This document shows positions 1-7,877 of a DNA stretch of 64,000 nucleotides, in pieces. Every line of letters starts with the position of its first letter. Positions within the stretch are counted from its first letter, which is position 1. The DNA is from Flagellimonas lutimaris (GTDB lineage: Bacteria > Bacteroidota > Bacteroidia > Flavobacteriales > Flavobacteriaceae): positions 131,501-195,500 of the forward strand of contig NZ_QXFH01000069.1 in the NCBI RefSeq assembly GCF_003581615.1, given 5' to 3'. The position numbers were made by a program, and so were the translations under genes. Below the pieces are notes generated by a model, which searched no databases, was not told the DNA's origin, and worked only from the letters and a program-made list of their open reading frames with translations.

Positions 1-2
1 CA

Positions 3-1118
3 GAAAAGGAAGCTCCAATTTTATTGGAGGCGCAAGATATGCTTAGAAAATGGGAAGCCGGTGATGATGAGGTGGTGTCTCTTTGGAAAAAAATGAACGG
101 TTGGGTATATGATGGTTTTGATACCACATACAAAAACCTAGGTGTTGATTTTGATACTTTATATTACGAAAGTGACACCTATTTGTTGGGGCGTGATGTG
201 GTAAAAGATGGTCTGGAACGAGGCGTTTTCTTTAAAAAAGAAGATGGCAGTGTTTGGATCGATCTTACCGATGAGGGATTGGATGAAAAAATCGTGTTGC
301 GTTCCGATGGTACCGCGGTGTATATGACCCAGGATATTGGTACGGCTATACAACGGGTAACTGACTTTCCCGACATCAACGGAATGGTGTACACGGTAGG
401 GAACGAACAGGATTACCATTTTAAGGTGTTATTCCTTATTCTGAAGAAACTGGGTTATTCTTGGGCAGAGCAATTGTATCACTTGAGCTATGGAATGGTA
501 GACTTGCCCAGTGGAAAAATGAAGAGTAGGGAAGGTACCGTGGTGGATGCGGACGACCTGATTAAAAATATGGAGGATACGGCCGAGTCTATTTCACAGG
601 AATTGGGCAAGTTGGAAGGGTATTCCGAAGCAGAGAAAAAGCAATTGTACCGAACTATAGGGTTGGGCGCTCTTAAATACTACATTCTTAAAGTAGATCC
701 TAAAAAACGCATCTTGTTCAACCCTGAGGAGTCGGTAGACTTCCAGGGGAATACGGGGCCATTTATTCAGTATACCTACGCTAGGATTCAGTCTATTTTA
801 AGAAAAGCTGATAATGTCAAGTCGAGCGCAGTCGAGACTTCTTTGGACTTGCACGAAAAGGAAAAGGAATTATTGAAACAGATTCAGTTATTCCCAGAAA
901 CGGTTCAGTTGGCTGCCGAGAACTTTAGTCCTGCCTTAATTGCCAATTATACTTATGATTTGGTCAAGGAGTTCAATTCCTTTTACCAGCAGGTATCCAT
1001 TTTGGGCGAAACAGATGAGCAAAAGAAAAACTTTAGGGTACAGTTATCGCAAAATGTGGGCGAAGTCATTCAATCCGCGTTCCGTTTGTTGGGTATTGAT
1101 GTTCCTGAGAGGATGTAA
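3..1118 (+). CDS. argS: Arginyl-tRNA synthetase, C-terminal part (5' end outside window)
   Basis: This class I synthetase charges tRNA-Arg with arginine in the cytoplasm. The reading frame is open from base 3, so the gene begins before the window and only about 371 C-terminal residues are seen. The catalytic-domain end has a KMSKS-like loop, GKMKSREG, at about 512-535. It is followed by the anticodon-binding DALR domain with the family signature GNTGPFIQYTYAR at about 748-786. The protein ends in a conserved-looking LLGIDVPERM tail. One oddity is a short stretch at about 814-843 encoding VKSSAVETS, which matches a dispersed REP-like repeat also found just downstream; it lies in the DALR domain and keeps the frame. 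Identity is firm. Confidence 0.95.
   Translation, partial: EKEAPILLEAQDMLRKWEAGDDEVVSLWKKMNGWVYDGFDTTYKNLGVDFDTLYYESDTYLLGRDVVKDGLERGVFFKKEDGSVWIDLTDEGLDEKIVLRSDGTAVYMTQDIGTAIQRVTDFPDINGMVYTVGNEQDYHFKVLFLILKKLGYSWAEQLYHLSYGMVDLPSGKMKSREGTVVDADDLIKNMEDTAESISQELGKLEGYSEAEKKQLYRTIGLGALKYYILKVDPKKRILFNPEESVDFQGNTGPFIQYTYARIQSILRKADNVKSSAVETSLDLHEKEKELLKQIQLFPETVQLAAENFSPALIANYTYDLVKEFNSFYQQVSILGETDEQKKNFRVQLSQNVGEVIQSAFRLLGIDVPERM
814..843 (+). repeat. REP-like dispersed repeat copy inside argS
   Basis: The stretch reads TGTCA, two bases, then TCGAGCG, one base, AGTCGAGA and a TTCT end. The copy at 1301-1330 has the same order with a few substitutions. Here the repeat is translated in frame as part of the arginyl-tRNA synthetase. 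The match is visible by eye; the mobile or REP nature is inferred from having several copies in the window. Confidence 0.55.
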
Positions 1119-1173
1119 TCCCTAATCCCTCTGTTTTTTTACCAAAAATATAAATTGGGTTTATTTATTTGGA

Positions 1174-1191
1174 TTCCTGCTTTTGCAGGAA
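1174..1191 (+). repeat. Short inverted repeat (TTCCTGC-TTTT-GCAGGAA)
   Basis: A perfect 7-bp stem, TTCCTGC/GCAGGAA, with a TTTT loop lies in the 214-bp gap between argS and the convergent TonB-receptor gene. It lacks a T-run on either side, so it is not a clear terminator. Hairpins of this kind followed by a GACA motif are typical of small dispersed repeats in flavobacterial intergenic DNA. Only one copy is seen in this window. Confidence 0.45.
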
Positions 1192-1300
1192 CGACAGGCT
1201 TTGTCATTTCTAGATGATATCATCAGCGAAGTGGAAGGAATAGGAGAAAAATCATTTATCCTTTGACACAAATTACACGAATCTTGACTAATGTCGTGGC

Positions 1301-1330
1301 TGTCATTTCGAGCGTAGTCGAGAAATCTCT
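1301..1330 (+). repeat. REP-like dispersed repeat, intergenic copy
   Basis: The sequence has the order TGTCATTTCGAGCG then TAGTCGAGAAATCTCT. It has inverted-repeat character (ATTTC...GAAAT around TCGA cores). Related copies are within argS at 814-843 and, degenerate and inverted, at 20145-20174. It ends 3 bp before the TonB-receptor stop codon. Confidence 0.55.
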
Positions 1331-1332
1331 AT

Positions 1333-3900
1333 TTAAAAACTCACCCTAAAACTAACATTGGGGGTGATGCCCAATGAAAAGTTTTCTATGGTCTCGATTT
1401 CATCGTCCTCATTGACCCGATAGTATTTGTTAAGGGTATTTTTTCTGTTCGTAAAATTTAAGATAGAAAGACCTGCATTGGCACGAATGGCCCTACTGAT
1501 TTGAAAATTGTAGATGGCGGATGCATCAGCTCTAAAATATTCAGGTAATCGACTATTGTTGGGAGATTGGAAATTGATTCTAGGTGGATAGTAATTTTGA
1601 TCCAAACCTTCATCTCCTTCAATAGGTTCTGTATAGGGTTTGCCCGTCCTGTAGTTGAGTCCAATACTTAACTTTAGGTCTTTGTAGGTATAGGTGCTGG
1701 CAAAGGTAATGGTGTGCCTAATATCCAAATTGTTGGGGAACGATTGCGGTACAATGGAATCAAACGTATAATCATTTTTGTTATAAGCGTAGCTTAACCA
1801 TGTACTGTAATTGTCCCCTTTTTTGTTGATGAGCAGTTCCACACCCTTAACATCGTAACTTCCTATTTCCCCTGAGAATTGATAGGGGTTTTGGAATCCT
1901 TGTGTGCTAGTACTGATACCGTCCACGTTTTTGTAAAAACCTTCGACCCCAACGTAGAAATTGTTCTTTTCATAATTGATGCCCACAGAACCTTGTTTGC
2001 TTTTGGTGACAGGAAGTGTTTCATCGTTGGATAAAATCCACCGGCGTTTTTCTATCCCTAAAAAGTTTTGCTCCAAATCTATGATTTGATTGGTGGTCTG
2101 ACTTTTGAACTCCCCTAAAACTTCAGCCCGAACATAATTGGCCAATTTAAAATTGAGGTTGATTCTGGGTTCGATCACAAGCTTTTTAAAAGTCCCCAAA
2201 TTTTCAATAAAGTTAAATCGTGCACCAAATGCACCAATAAACTTGTTCCCTGGTGAATTATAATTGACTTGCGAATACGGCGCGTGCGTTCGGATAACCC
2301 CTTTGATCTCACTGTTGAAATCAGGCTCGTTGATTACAGTGGCGTTGGCGATTCCTGTTTCGATGAATTGATATCCATTGTTCCAACTAAATTCATCCGT
2401 TAGGATATAATTTGTGTCGAATTTGAGCGCATTTTCCGTCACTTGATTGTTTTGGAACAGTTGCTGCACCTGATTGTCAAAAACGTTTTGTGCATCTAGG
2501 TTATATCTGGAGTAATATATGTTGAGGTGCGAAGAAAATTTATCTGTCCAGCTGCTCTGCAATTGACCGCCCACAGAAATGTTATCCTGTTTTAACAAGC
2601 TAATATTGGTTTCGTTGGCGGAGACATTGGTCTCTTCAAATTTTAAATTGTTCTTGATGTGGATGGCACTTAGTCGGATTTTGTGGTCTTCGTTGAGGTC
2701 GTACAGGATTTTTCCTGAAAAATCATAAAAGAAAAAGTCTTCATCCCTAATGAATTCATCATCAACAGTGTTGTTGTTTTGGAGGGTGATTTCACTATCC
2801 TGAAAGGCCCTGTTGATGAATTGTTTGTAAGTAGGAGTACTCAAAAAGTCTGTTGCCGAGCGCCTTGCAGAAAATTGAACTCCCAGTTTGTTCGTTACAG
2901 GGACTTCTGCATAAATATCACCGCTGATCAGATTAAATCCGCCACCCCCTTTAAAAATTTCTGGCACTTTGTTTCCCGTTTCCATTTGGATAACGCTGCT
3001 TACCCCATCACCAAAGTTGGCAGGGGTTCCATTTTTATAGATGGTCACTTTGTCCGTTTGGTAGGGGTTAAAGGCGGATATCAATCCAAAAAAATGTCCT
3101 GATTGATACATTTTGATTCCGTTCCAAAGGATGAGGTTTTGATCGTTGGTACCGCCACGTACATTAATATCTGATACGGTTTCATCAATACTCTTAATAC
3201 CTGGTAAAGCCTGTACCGTTTGCAGGATATCAGGTTCTATCAATCCCGGGAGGATTCCGAACTCGGCTGTATTCAAAGTAATGCTCGCATCTTTTTCCTT
3301 AATGATTCCAGAAGTAAGGTATTTATAGACGAACACTTCATCCAATTGTTCATAATATTGTGCCAATAGCATTTTAGGGCAACCTCCCTGCTGTAAAAGT
3401 GTTTCAACTTTTACATATTTGGTTACATAACCTAAGTATCTAATTTGAAGGGATGCATCTCGGGGAATGTTATCTAAAGAGAAGGCACCATTGTTGTCCG
3501 TAATTTTTGCAACATCTTCTCCCAATACTTCCACGGTGGCACCCATTACCGTGTTTTCGGCAAAATTGTCCAAAACAACCCCACAGATATTTACTCGATT
3601 GTCTTTGGAAAGCGTGTAGTATCTGTCGTTAAGTTTGTTTGCTTCAATTTGAAGCGAATCCTCAACGTATTGCAGGATATCTTCCAATGAGGTCAGATTT
3701 TCTGGAAGAATTATCGTGAGTCCTTCCAAATCTTCATCTATATATGAAAACTTGACATTAAAGCGGTCTTCTAGGGATTTTATGTAGGAAATTAGGGTAA
3801 GGGGAGACTGTTGCTTTTCCTGTGCATTGATATTGCAAAACATGAAAAACAAAAAAACCAAGGCGAGGCCTAAATGCTTATTGTAGTGTGTTCCCAGCAT
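1333..3900 (-). CDS. TonB-dependent receptor with STN and CarboxypepD_reg-like domains
   Basis: This 855-residue outer-membrane receptor is predicted to import a ligand with TonB energy and to signal to the neighbouring anti-sigma factor. Residues 1-26 form a signal peptide ending in NAQ. Residues about 33-100 look like a secretin/TonB short N-terminal (STN) domain, the part that touches a FecR-type protein. About 105-185 is a carboxypeptidase-regulatory-like beta-sandwich. A plug with the VRGGTNDQNLILWNG signature lies at about 215-330, followed by a beta-barrel ending in an aromatic Phe (VSFRVSF). The start overlaps the fecR-like stop by 23 bp, so sigma, anti-sigma and receptor form one operon. 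The ligand is unknown; there is no SusD partner. Confidence 0.9.
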   Translation of the reverse strand: MLGTHYNKHLGLALVFLFFMFCNINAQEKQQSPLTLISYIKSLEDRFNVKFSYIDEDLEGLTIILPENLTSLEDILQYVEDSLQIEANKLNDRYYTLSKDNRVNICGVVLDNFAENTVMGATVEVLGEDVAKITDNNGAFSLDNIPRDASLQIRYLGYVTKYVKVETLLQQGGCPKMLLAQYYEQLDEVFVYKYLTSGIIKEKDASITLNTAEFGILPGLIEPDILQTVQALPGIKSIDETVSDINVRGGTNDQNLILWNGIKMYQSGHFFGLISAFNPYQTDKVTIYKNGTPANFGDGVSSVIQMETGNKVPEIFKGGGGFNLISGDIYAEVPVTNKLGVQFSARRSATDFLSTPTYKQFINRAFQDSEITLQNNNTVDDEFIRDEDFFFYDFSGKILYDLNEDHKIRLSAIHIKNNLKFEETNVSANETNISLLKQDNISVGGQLQSSWTDKFSSHLNIYYSRYNLDAQNVFDNQVQQLFQNNQVTENALKFDTNYILTDEFSWNNGYQFIETGIANATVINEPDFNSEIKGVIRTHAPYSQVNYNSPGNKFIGAFGARFNFIENLGTFKKLVIEPRINLNFKLANYVRAEVLGEFKSQTTNQIIDLEQNFLGIEKRRWILSNDETLPVTKSKQGSVGINYEKNNFYVGVEGFYKNVDGISTSTQGFQNPYQFSGEIGSYDVKGVELLINKKGDNYSTWLSYAYNKNDYTFDSIVPQSFPNNLDIRHTITFASTYTYKDLKLSIGLNYRTGKPYTEPIEGDEGLDQNYYPPRINFQSPNNSRLPEYFRADASAIYNFQISRAIRANAGLSILNFTNRKNTLNKYYRVNEDDEIETIENFSLGITPNVSFRVSF

Positions 3901-4792
3901 AAAAAAGTACGTTGTCTCCGTCTATTTTGTAATGTGTTTGGGAGGGGGTACTTATACTTTTTAACGCCATATTTAGGTCTGTGTTGTTAAAAGACCCTGT
4001 AAATAATAGGTTTGTATCTATATTTTCTGAAGATACCTTCACATTGAACTGTCTTTCAAGTTCGGCAAATACATATTTTAAAGGAATACTTTCAAAACTA
4101 CTTTCGTTGTTCATCCAAGAAGGCAAGGTGCCATCGGGTGTTCCAGTACTGATAATTTTTCCGTTGATAACCAAGAAAGAAGTTCCTGCAGGTAATTTGG
4201 ATTCTTTATTATTATGGGTAACGCTCACCAAACCTTCATAACAAGTTACCTCAAAAAAGCCTTTTCTGTTTTCCACATTAAACTGTGTTCCCAAAACGGC
4301 AACGGTGCCATGATCGGTAGAAACCGTAAACTTTTTTCCTTTGGCCACTTTAAAGAAGGCTTCACCTTTTAAATCAATATTTCTTTTATTGTCCCAATTT
4401 TTTTCGCTGTAAGATATTTGGGAATCCACATTCAAAAAGATTTCGGAATTATCTGGAAGCACAACTTCGGAACGTTCGGCAAATTCGGTAGTTACTTTCT
4501 CGTTCAATGTGTTTACATAAAAGTATGAACCGGCGAGCAGTATGGCAATAACGGCAGCAACCCTAAGGAATTTCTTGAAAGGGTTCAGGGAAATCACCTT
4601 TGGTGCATTTTCAATATGTTCGTCTTTCAAACGTTGCAAGGCTTTTTCCGAATTAAAATCGGGGGCCTTCAGACTGCTTGTAGCGTCCTTAAGCTTTTGG
4701 TAAGAGGCATACGCTTCAGAATTTTGAAATTCCTGAAGCTCTTCCTCTGAAAGCTCATCGCTCAACCATTTTGCCAAATAATTTTCTTGCAT
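3878..4792 (-). CDS. FecR-family anti-sigma factor
   Basis: This inner-membrane anti-sigma regulator should hold the adjacent ECF sigma factor until the TonB receptor signals. Its 304 residues have a cytoplasmic N-terminal segment, one membrane helix at about 76-93, a periplasmic FecR domain at about 105-200 (with VVLPDNSEIFLN and LKGEAFFKVAKG) and a C-terminal domain at about 230-300 of the DUF4974 type that contacts the receptor STN domain. It lies 77 bp downstream of the sigma gene and overlaps the receptor gene by 23 bp. Confidence 0.92.
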   Translation of the reverse strand: MQENYLAKWLSDELSEEELQEFQNSEAYASYQKLKDATSSLKAPDFNSEKALQRLKDEHIENAPKVISLNPFKKFLRVAAVIAILLAGSYFYVNTLNEKVTTEFAERSEVVLPDNSEIFLNVDSQISYSEKNWDNKRNIDLKGEAFFKVAKGKKFTVSTDHGTVAVLGTQFNVENRKGFFEVTCYEGLVSVTHNNKESKLPAGTSFLVINGKIISTGTPDGTLPSWMNNESSFESIPLKYVFAELERQFNVKVSSENIDTNLLFTGSFNNTDLNMALKSISTPSQTHYKIDGDNVLFYAGNTLQ

Positions 4793-4869
4793 GGGTTCTA
4801 TGCTTTACGTTATAATAACAACTACCTTTTAAAATACCCTACCTTATAATTTATTATAAACTGAATTTT

Positions 4870-5370
4870 TTAAATACCATCAATCTCTTCCCGTAAACTC
4901 TTTAGGGCTAAATGCATCCTTTTTTCAATAGCTTTTACACTTACACCCTCAATTTCTGCAATTTCTGTGTACTTTTTTCCATCGATTCTATTGAGCAAAA
5001 AAGTGGTTCGTTGGTTTTCGGGCAAAGCGTTTAGGGCATTGTCCAATTTTACCTTGTATTCTTTTTCCTCCATTAAAAATTCTGGGGACTCATTGGTTCG
5101 GTCATTGCTTAGGCTATTAGCGTGCTTCAACCTTACCTTTTCGGCCTTTATTACATTTAAATAAAGGTTGTTGGCCACTGTGTAGACATATGACTTGGCT
5201 TTCTCTGGACTTACCTTGGCACAATTTTGCCAAAGTTTAACAAAGGCTTCCTGTACTGCATCGTGTGCTTTCTCCTCATTCCCGAATTTATAAAAGATGT
5301 AGTTGAAGACTGTCTTGGAATGAGTCTTAAAAACTTTACTGAAAATATGATCTTCGCATACATTGCTCAT
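4870..5370 (-). CDS. ECF RNA polymerase sigma factor, FecI-like
   Basis: A 166-residue extracytoplasmic-function sigma-70 factor. Region 2 is at about 14-80, with EKAHDAVQEAFVKLWQN as the core-binding and -10 reading part. Region 4 is at about 112-160, with LPENQRTTFLL and a helix-turn-helix TEIAEIEGVSVKAIEKRM. It is the first gene of a sigma/anti-sigma/TonB-receptor operon, the usual cell-surface signalling arrangement of Bacteroidota. Target genes probably include its own operon or the divergent acidic lipoprotein genes, but no -35 element was identified. Confidence 0.93.
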   Translation of the reverse strand: MSNVCEDHIFSKVFKTHSKTVFNYIFYKFGNEEKAHDAVQEAFVKLWQNCAKVSPEKAKSYVYTVANNLYLNVIKAEKVRLKHANSLSNDRTNESPEFLMEEKEYKVKLDNALNALPENQRTTFLLNRIDGKKYTEIAEIEGVSVKAIEKRMHLALKSLREEIDGI

Positions 5371-5393
5371 GGGCGGGAGTTTGTTCTTCGACC

Positions 5394-5416
5394 CAAATAT
5401 ATTTGAAAATTTTCAA
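5394..5416 (-). promoter_or_regulatory. Promoter box and palindrome upstream of the ECF sigma gene
   Basis: On the minus strand TATATTTG (5401-5394) is a perfect TAnnTTTG -7 box of the Bacteroidota housekeeping sigma factor, 23 bp before the sigma start codon. Directly upstream is a perfect 14-bp palindrome, TTGAAAATTTTCAA (5403-5416), lying between the -7 and the expected -33 position. It is a candidate regulator site in the gap shared with the divergent lipoprotein gene. Confidence 0.45.
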
Positions 5417-5483
5417 GAAAAAGTAGGGTTTTTGTTTGGATGGTTGTTTTAAGGTTGAATTATAACCCCAAAATTCAGTTATT

Positions 5484-7250
5484 ATGAAAAAGTTGATTCA
5501 CAACATATTGCGCGTAGCCCTTGTTGTACTTGTTTTTGGATTATCTTCTTGTCAAGAAGAATTTGAAAAAATCGGAGATGATCCCCAGAGTGAAACTATT
5601 GCTGCTAATTCCACAACAGCGGTTTTAATCGAAAATACATCTTCCAATGATGGTTCCTATGACAATATTGTGGACGGCGCCAGTTGTTTGGCTATTCAAT
5701 TTCCCTATACGGTAAATGTTAATGGAGTTGAAGTGACCATCGATTCTGAAAGTGATTTGGATGTGGTTGAAGAAATTTTTGATGAGCTTGACGATGACGA
5801 TGACATTTTGGACATTGTATTCCCCATTACTATTACCCTTTCCGATTTTAGTGAAATAACCATCGAAAACCAAGATGAGCTTGAAACTTTCGCTAAAGAG
5901 TGCCTTGAAGGTGGTGACGACGACGATATTGAATGTGTTGATTTTGTTTACCCTATCACTTTGTTCACGTTCGATGTTCAAAACCAAGTAACAGGCGATT
6001 TTGAAATTGGCAGTGATATGGATATGCGAAGATTTTTTGATGAACTTGAAGATGATGATCTGATAAGCATTGAATTCCCAATTACATTAAAGAAATATGA
6101 TGGGACCGAAGTAACGGTACAGAACAATGCCGAATTGGCGGCAGCCTTGGAAATGGCCAAAAACCAATGTGACGAAGATGACGATGATGATTACAATGAT
6201 GATGATTTCTCCGAATCGGAACTGGACGAATACTTGATGGCATGTCCTTTACAAGTAAGAGAGGTTATCCGAAATGAAGTGGACAATACAGAACAGTACA
6301 TTGAACGCTTAATGACATTCAATGAAGATGGAACTGTATATTTCTCCACCTTTACGGCAGACGAAATTATGGGAACTTGGAGCACCAGTATGTCAGATAA
6401 CGGTGTCATGCTGAGCCTTGACTTTGAAAACTTCCCGGATTTTACAATAGATGCACGAGTGTATGAGCTGGATGATGACAAGATCAAACTTTACAAGGAC
6501 GATGGAAACAAAATCGTGCTCAAAAAACGATGTGACCTCGAGGACTCCGCCAATATTGACAGAGAAGCATTTATTGCTCTGATCAAAGAATGCGAGTGGG
6601 TTATTAAAGAAGTTGAGAACCAAGGTGAAGAAATAGAAAGACTTTTGGGTTATGAATTCCAATTTATGACGGATGGTGTGGTAACCCTTGGAAATGGAGT
6701 GAACACAACAGAAGGTACTTGGGAGATTGGATTAAACAGCCAATATCAGCTTTCGCTTATGATAACCATGGGAGACGAACCTGGAGTTAGTTTTGAATGG
6801 CCTATCAAGGAGATGACGGAAACTCGCTTAAATTTTAGTATTGAAGAAACAGACCACGAAATGGTATTGTTGAAAGTATGTGATGATAGTGTTGATGATG
6901 GTGATGTTGCCGAAATCAGAAATATAGCTATGGGCGGACCATGGAATGTAGCTCTTTACCAAGAAGGAGAAATGGATATGACCACTTCTTATACAGGTAT
7001 GGATTTTGATTTCTCTACGATGTATCAAGTAGAAGTGTCTATCAATGCCGACCCAATAGCCAATGGACTTTGGAGGGTACTGAGAGATTCTGACGACGGT
7101 TTGAAGTTCTATATCAATTTTGATACAGGGGACGACCTTGCAGAATTGACCGAGGATTGGAAGGTAGTTTCAATCACCTCCACCCGAATCGAACTTAAAG
7201 ATGAGAACGATGATGGCTCGGTAGATACCTTGGTATTTGAGAAACCATAA
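5484..7250 (+). CDS. Acidic repeat lipoprotein, function unknown
   Basis: I do not recognise a named family. The 588-residue product has a lipoprotein signal with lipobox GLSSC (Cys23). Residues about 68-236 hold four tandem repeats of roughly 40 residues. Each has a hydrophobic strand (IQFPYTV, IVFPITI, FVYPITL, IEFPITL), then a G/S-x-x-VTI-like strand and a helix, and ends in an aspartate cluster such as DDDDDI or EDDDDDY. Three beta-rich lipocalin-like modules follow at about 245-350, 360-466 and 476-588, each with a GTW or GLW strand. The last module resembles the whole of the next gene product (RIEL...LVFEK ending). Aspartate clusters suggest calcium binding or flexible acidic linkers. 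It is divergent from the ECF sigma operon, which may control it. Confidence 0.75.
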   Translation: MKKLIHNILRVALVVLVFGLSSCQEEFEKIGDDPQSETIAANSTTAVLIENTSSNDGSYDNIVDGASCLAIQFPYTVNVNGVEVTIDSESDLDVVEEIFDELDDDDDILDIVFPITITLSDFSEITIENQDELETFAKECLEGGDDDDIECVDFVYPITLFTFDVQNQVTGDFEIGSDMDMRRFFDELEDDDLISIEFPITLKKYDGTEVTVQNNAELAAALEMAKNQCDEDDDDDYNDDDFSESELDEYLMACPLQVREVIRNEVDNTEQYIERLMTFNEDGTVYFSTFTADEIMGTWSTSMSDNGVMLSLDFENFPDFTIDARVYELDDDKIKLYKDDGNKIVLKKRCDLEDSANIDREAFIALIKECEWVIKEVENQGEEIERLLGYEFQFMTDGVVTLGNGVNTTEGTWEIGLNSQYQLSLMITMGDEPGVSFEWPIKEMTETRLNFSIEETDHEMVLLKVCDDSVDDGDVAEIRNIAMGGPWNVALYQEGEMDMTTSYTGMDFDFSTMYQVEVSINADPIANGLWRVLRDSDDGLKFYINFDTGDDLAELTEDWKVVSITSTRIELKDENDDGSVDTLVFEKP

Positions 7251-7293
7251 TCACTAATAACAACGGGAACACTATATTTTACAAACAAGAATT

Positions 7294-7770
7294 ATGAAAA
7301 CCTCAATATTAAAACTCACAGCAATCACCACGTTACTGATAACATTGGGTTGCGAAAAAAGCAACGATGAAGATATGTTAAATAACTTGTCTGCCGCTCA
7401 GATAACAGAACTAAATGGTATAGCAACCAGTGGTGCCTGGACCATTGCTTACTACTTTGACACGGACAAGGAAGAAACGGATCATTTTAACGGATACACC
7501 TTCGACTTCAATACTGATGGAACTTTGGTTGCTACTGATGGCAATGCCGAAATAAACGGAACATGGTCCATTACCGATTCCGATTCCGATGATGACAGTT
7601 CGAATGATGATAGCGACGTAGATTTCAATATTGCTTTTTCCTCCCCAGCCGATTTTGCAGATCTAACGGATGATTGGGATATTGTAGAGTTCACGTCGGT
7701 TAGAATCGAGCTCATCGATGTTAGTGGAGGGAATGGCGGAACCGATAAATTGGTTTTCGAAAAGAATTGA
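7294..7770 (+). CDS. Small lipocalin-like lipoprotein, paralogue of the C-terminal module upstream
   Basis: A 158-residue lipoprotein of unknown function. The signal ends at TLGCEKS (Cys20). The mature part has a single beta-rich module with SGAWTIAYYF, FNTDGTL and NGTWSI strands and an aspartate/serine-rich loop (DSDSDDDSSNDDSD). It ends SVRIELIDVSGG...KLVFEKN, closely like the last 110 residues of the preceding 588-residue protein. The gene lies 43 bp downstream of that gene and ends before a strong terminator, so the two are probably one transcript formed by a module duplication. Confidence 0.8.
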   Translation: MKTSILKLTAITTLLITLGCEKSNDEDMLNNLSAAQITELNGIATSGAWTIAYYFDTDKEETDHFNGYTFDFNTDGTLVATDGNAEINGTWSITDSDSDDDSSNDDSDVDFNIAFSSPADFADLTDDWDIVEFTSVRIELIDVSGGNGGTDKLVFEKN

Positions 7771-7800
7771 ATAATTTTTCCCCAATCTTTTTTCCAAAAG

Positions 7801-7836
7801 AAGGACGGCTCTCCCCAAAGCCGTCCTTTTTCTTTT
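7801..7836 (+). terminator. Rho-independent terminator after the acidic lipoprotein pair
   Basis: A perfect 10-bp stem, AAGGACGGCT (7801-7810) with AGCCGTCCTT (7819-7828), has an 8-base loop and is followed by a T-rich tract. It lies 30 bp after the small lipoprotein gene and ahead of the ffh promoter. Confidence 0.85.
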
Positions 7837-7846
7837 ATATTATTCT

Positions 7847-7854
7847 TAAATTTG
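7847..7854 (+). promoter_or_regulatory. -7 promoter box of ffh
   Basis: TAAATTTG fits the Bacteroidota TAnnTTTG consensus exactly and is 23 bp before the ffh start codon, just after the upstream terminator. No clear TTTG -33 element is visible. Confidence 0.5.
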
Positions 7855-7877
7855 TCCCTCTTTAAAACAAAGAACAT

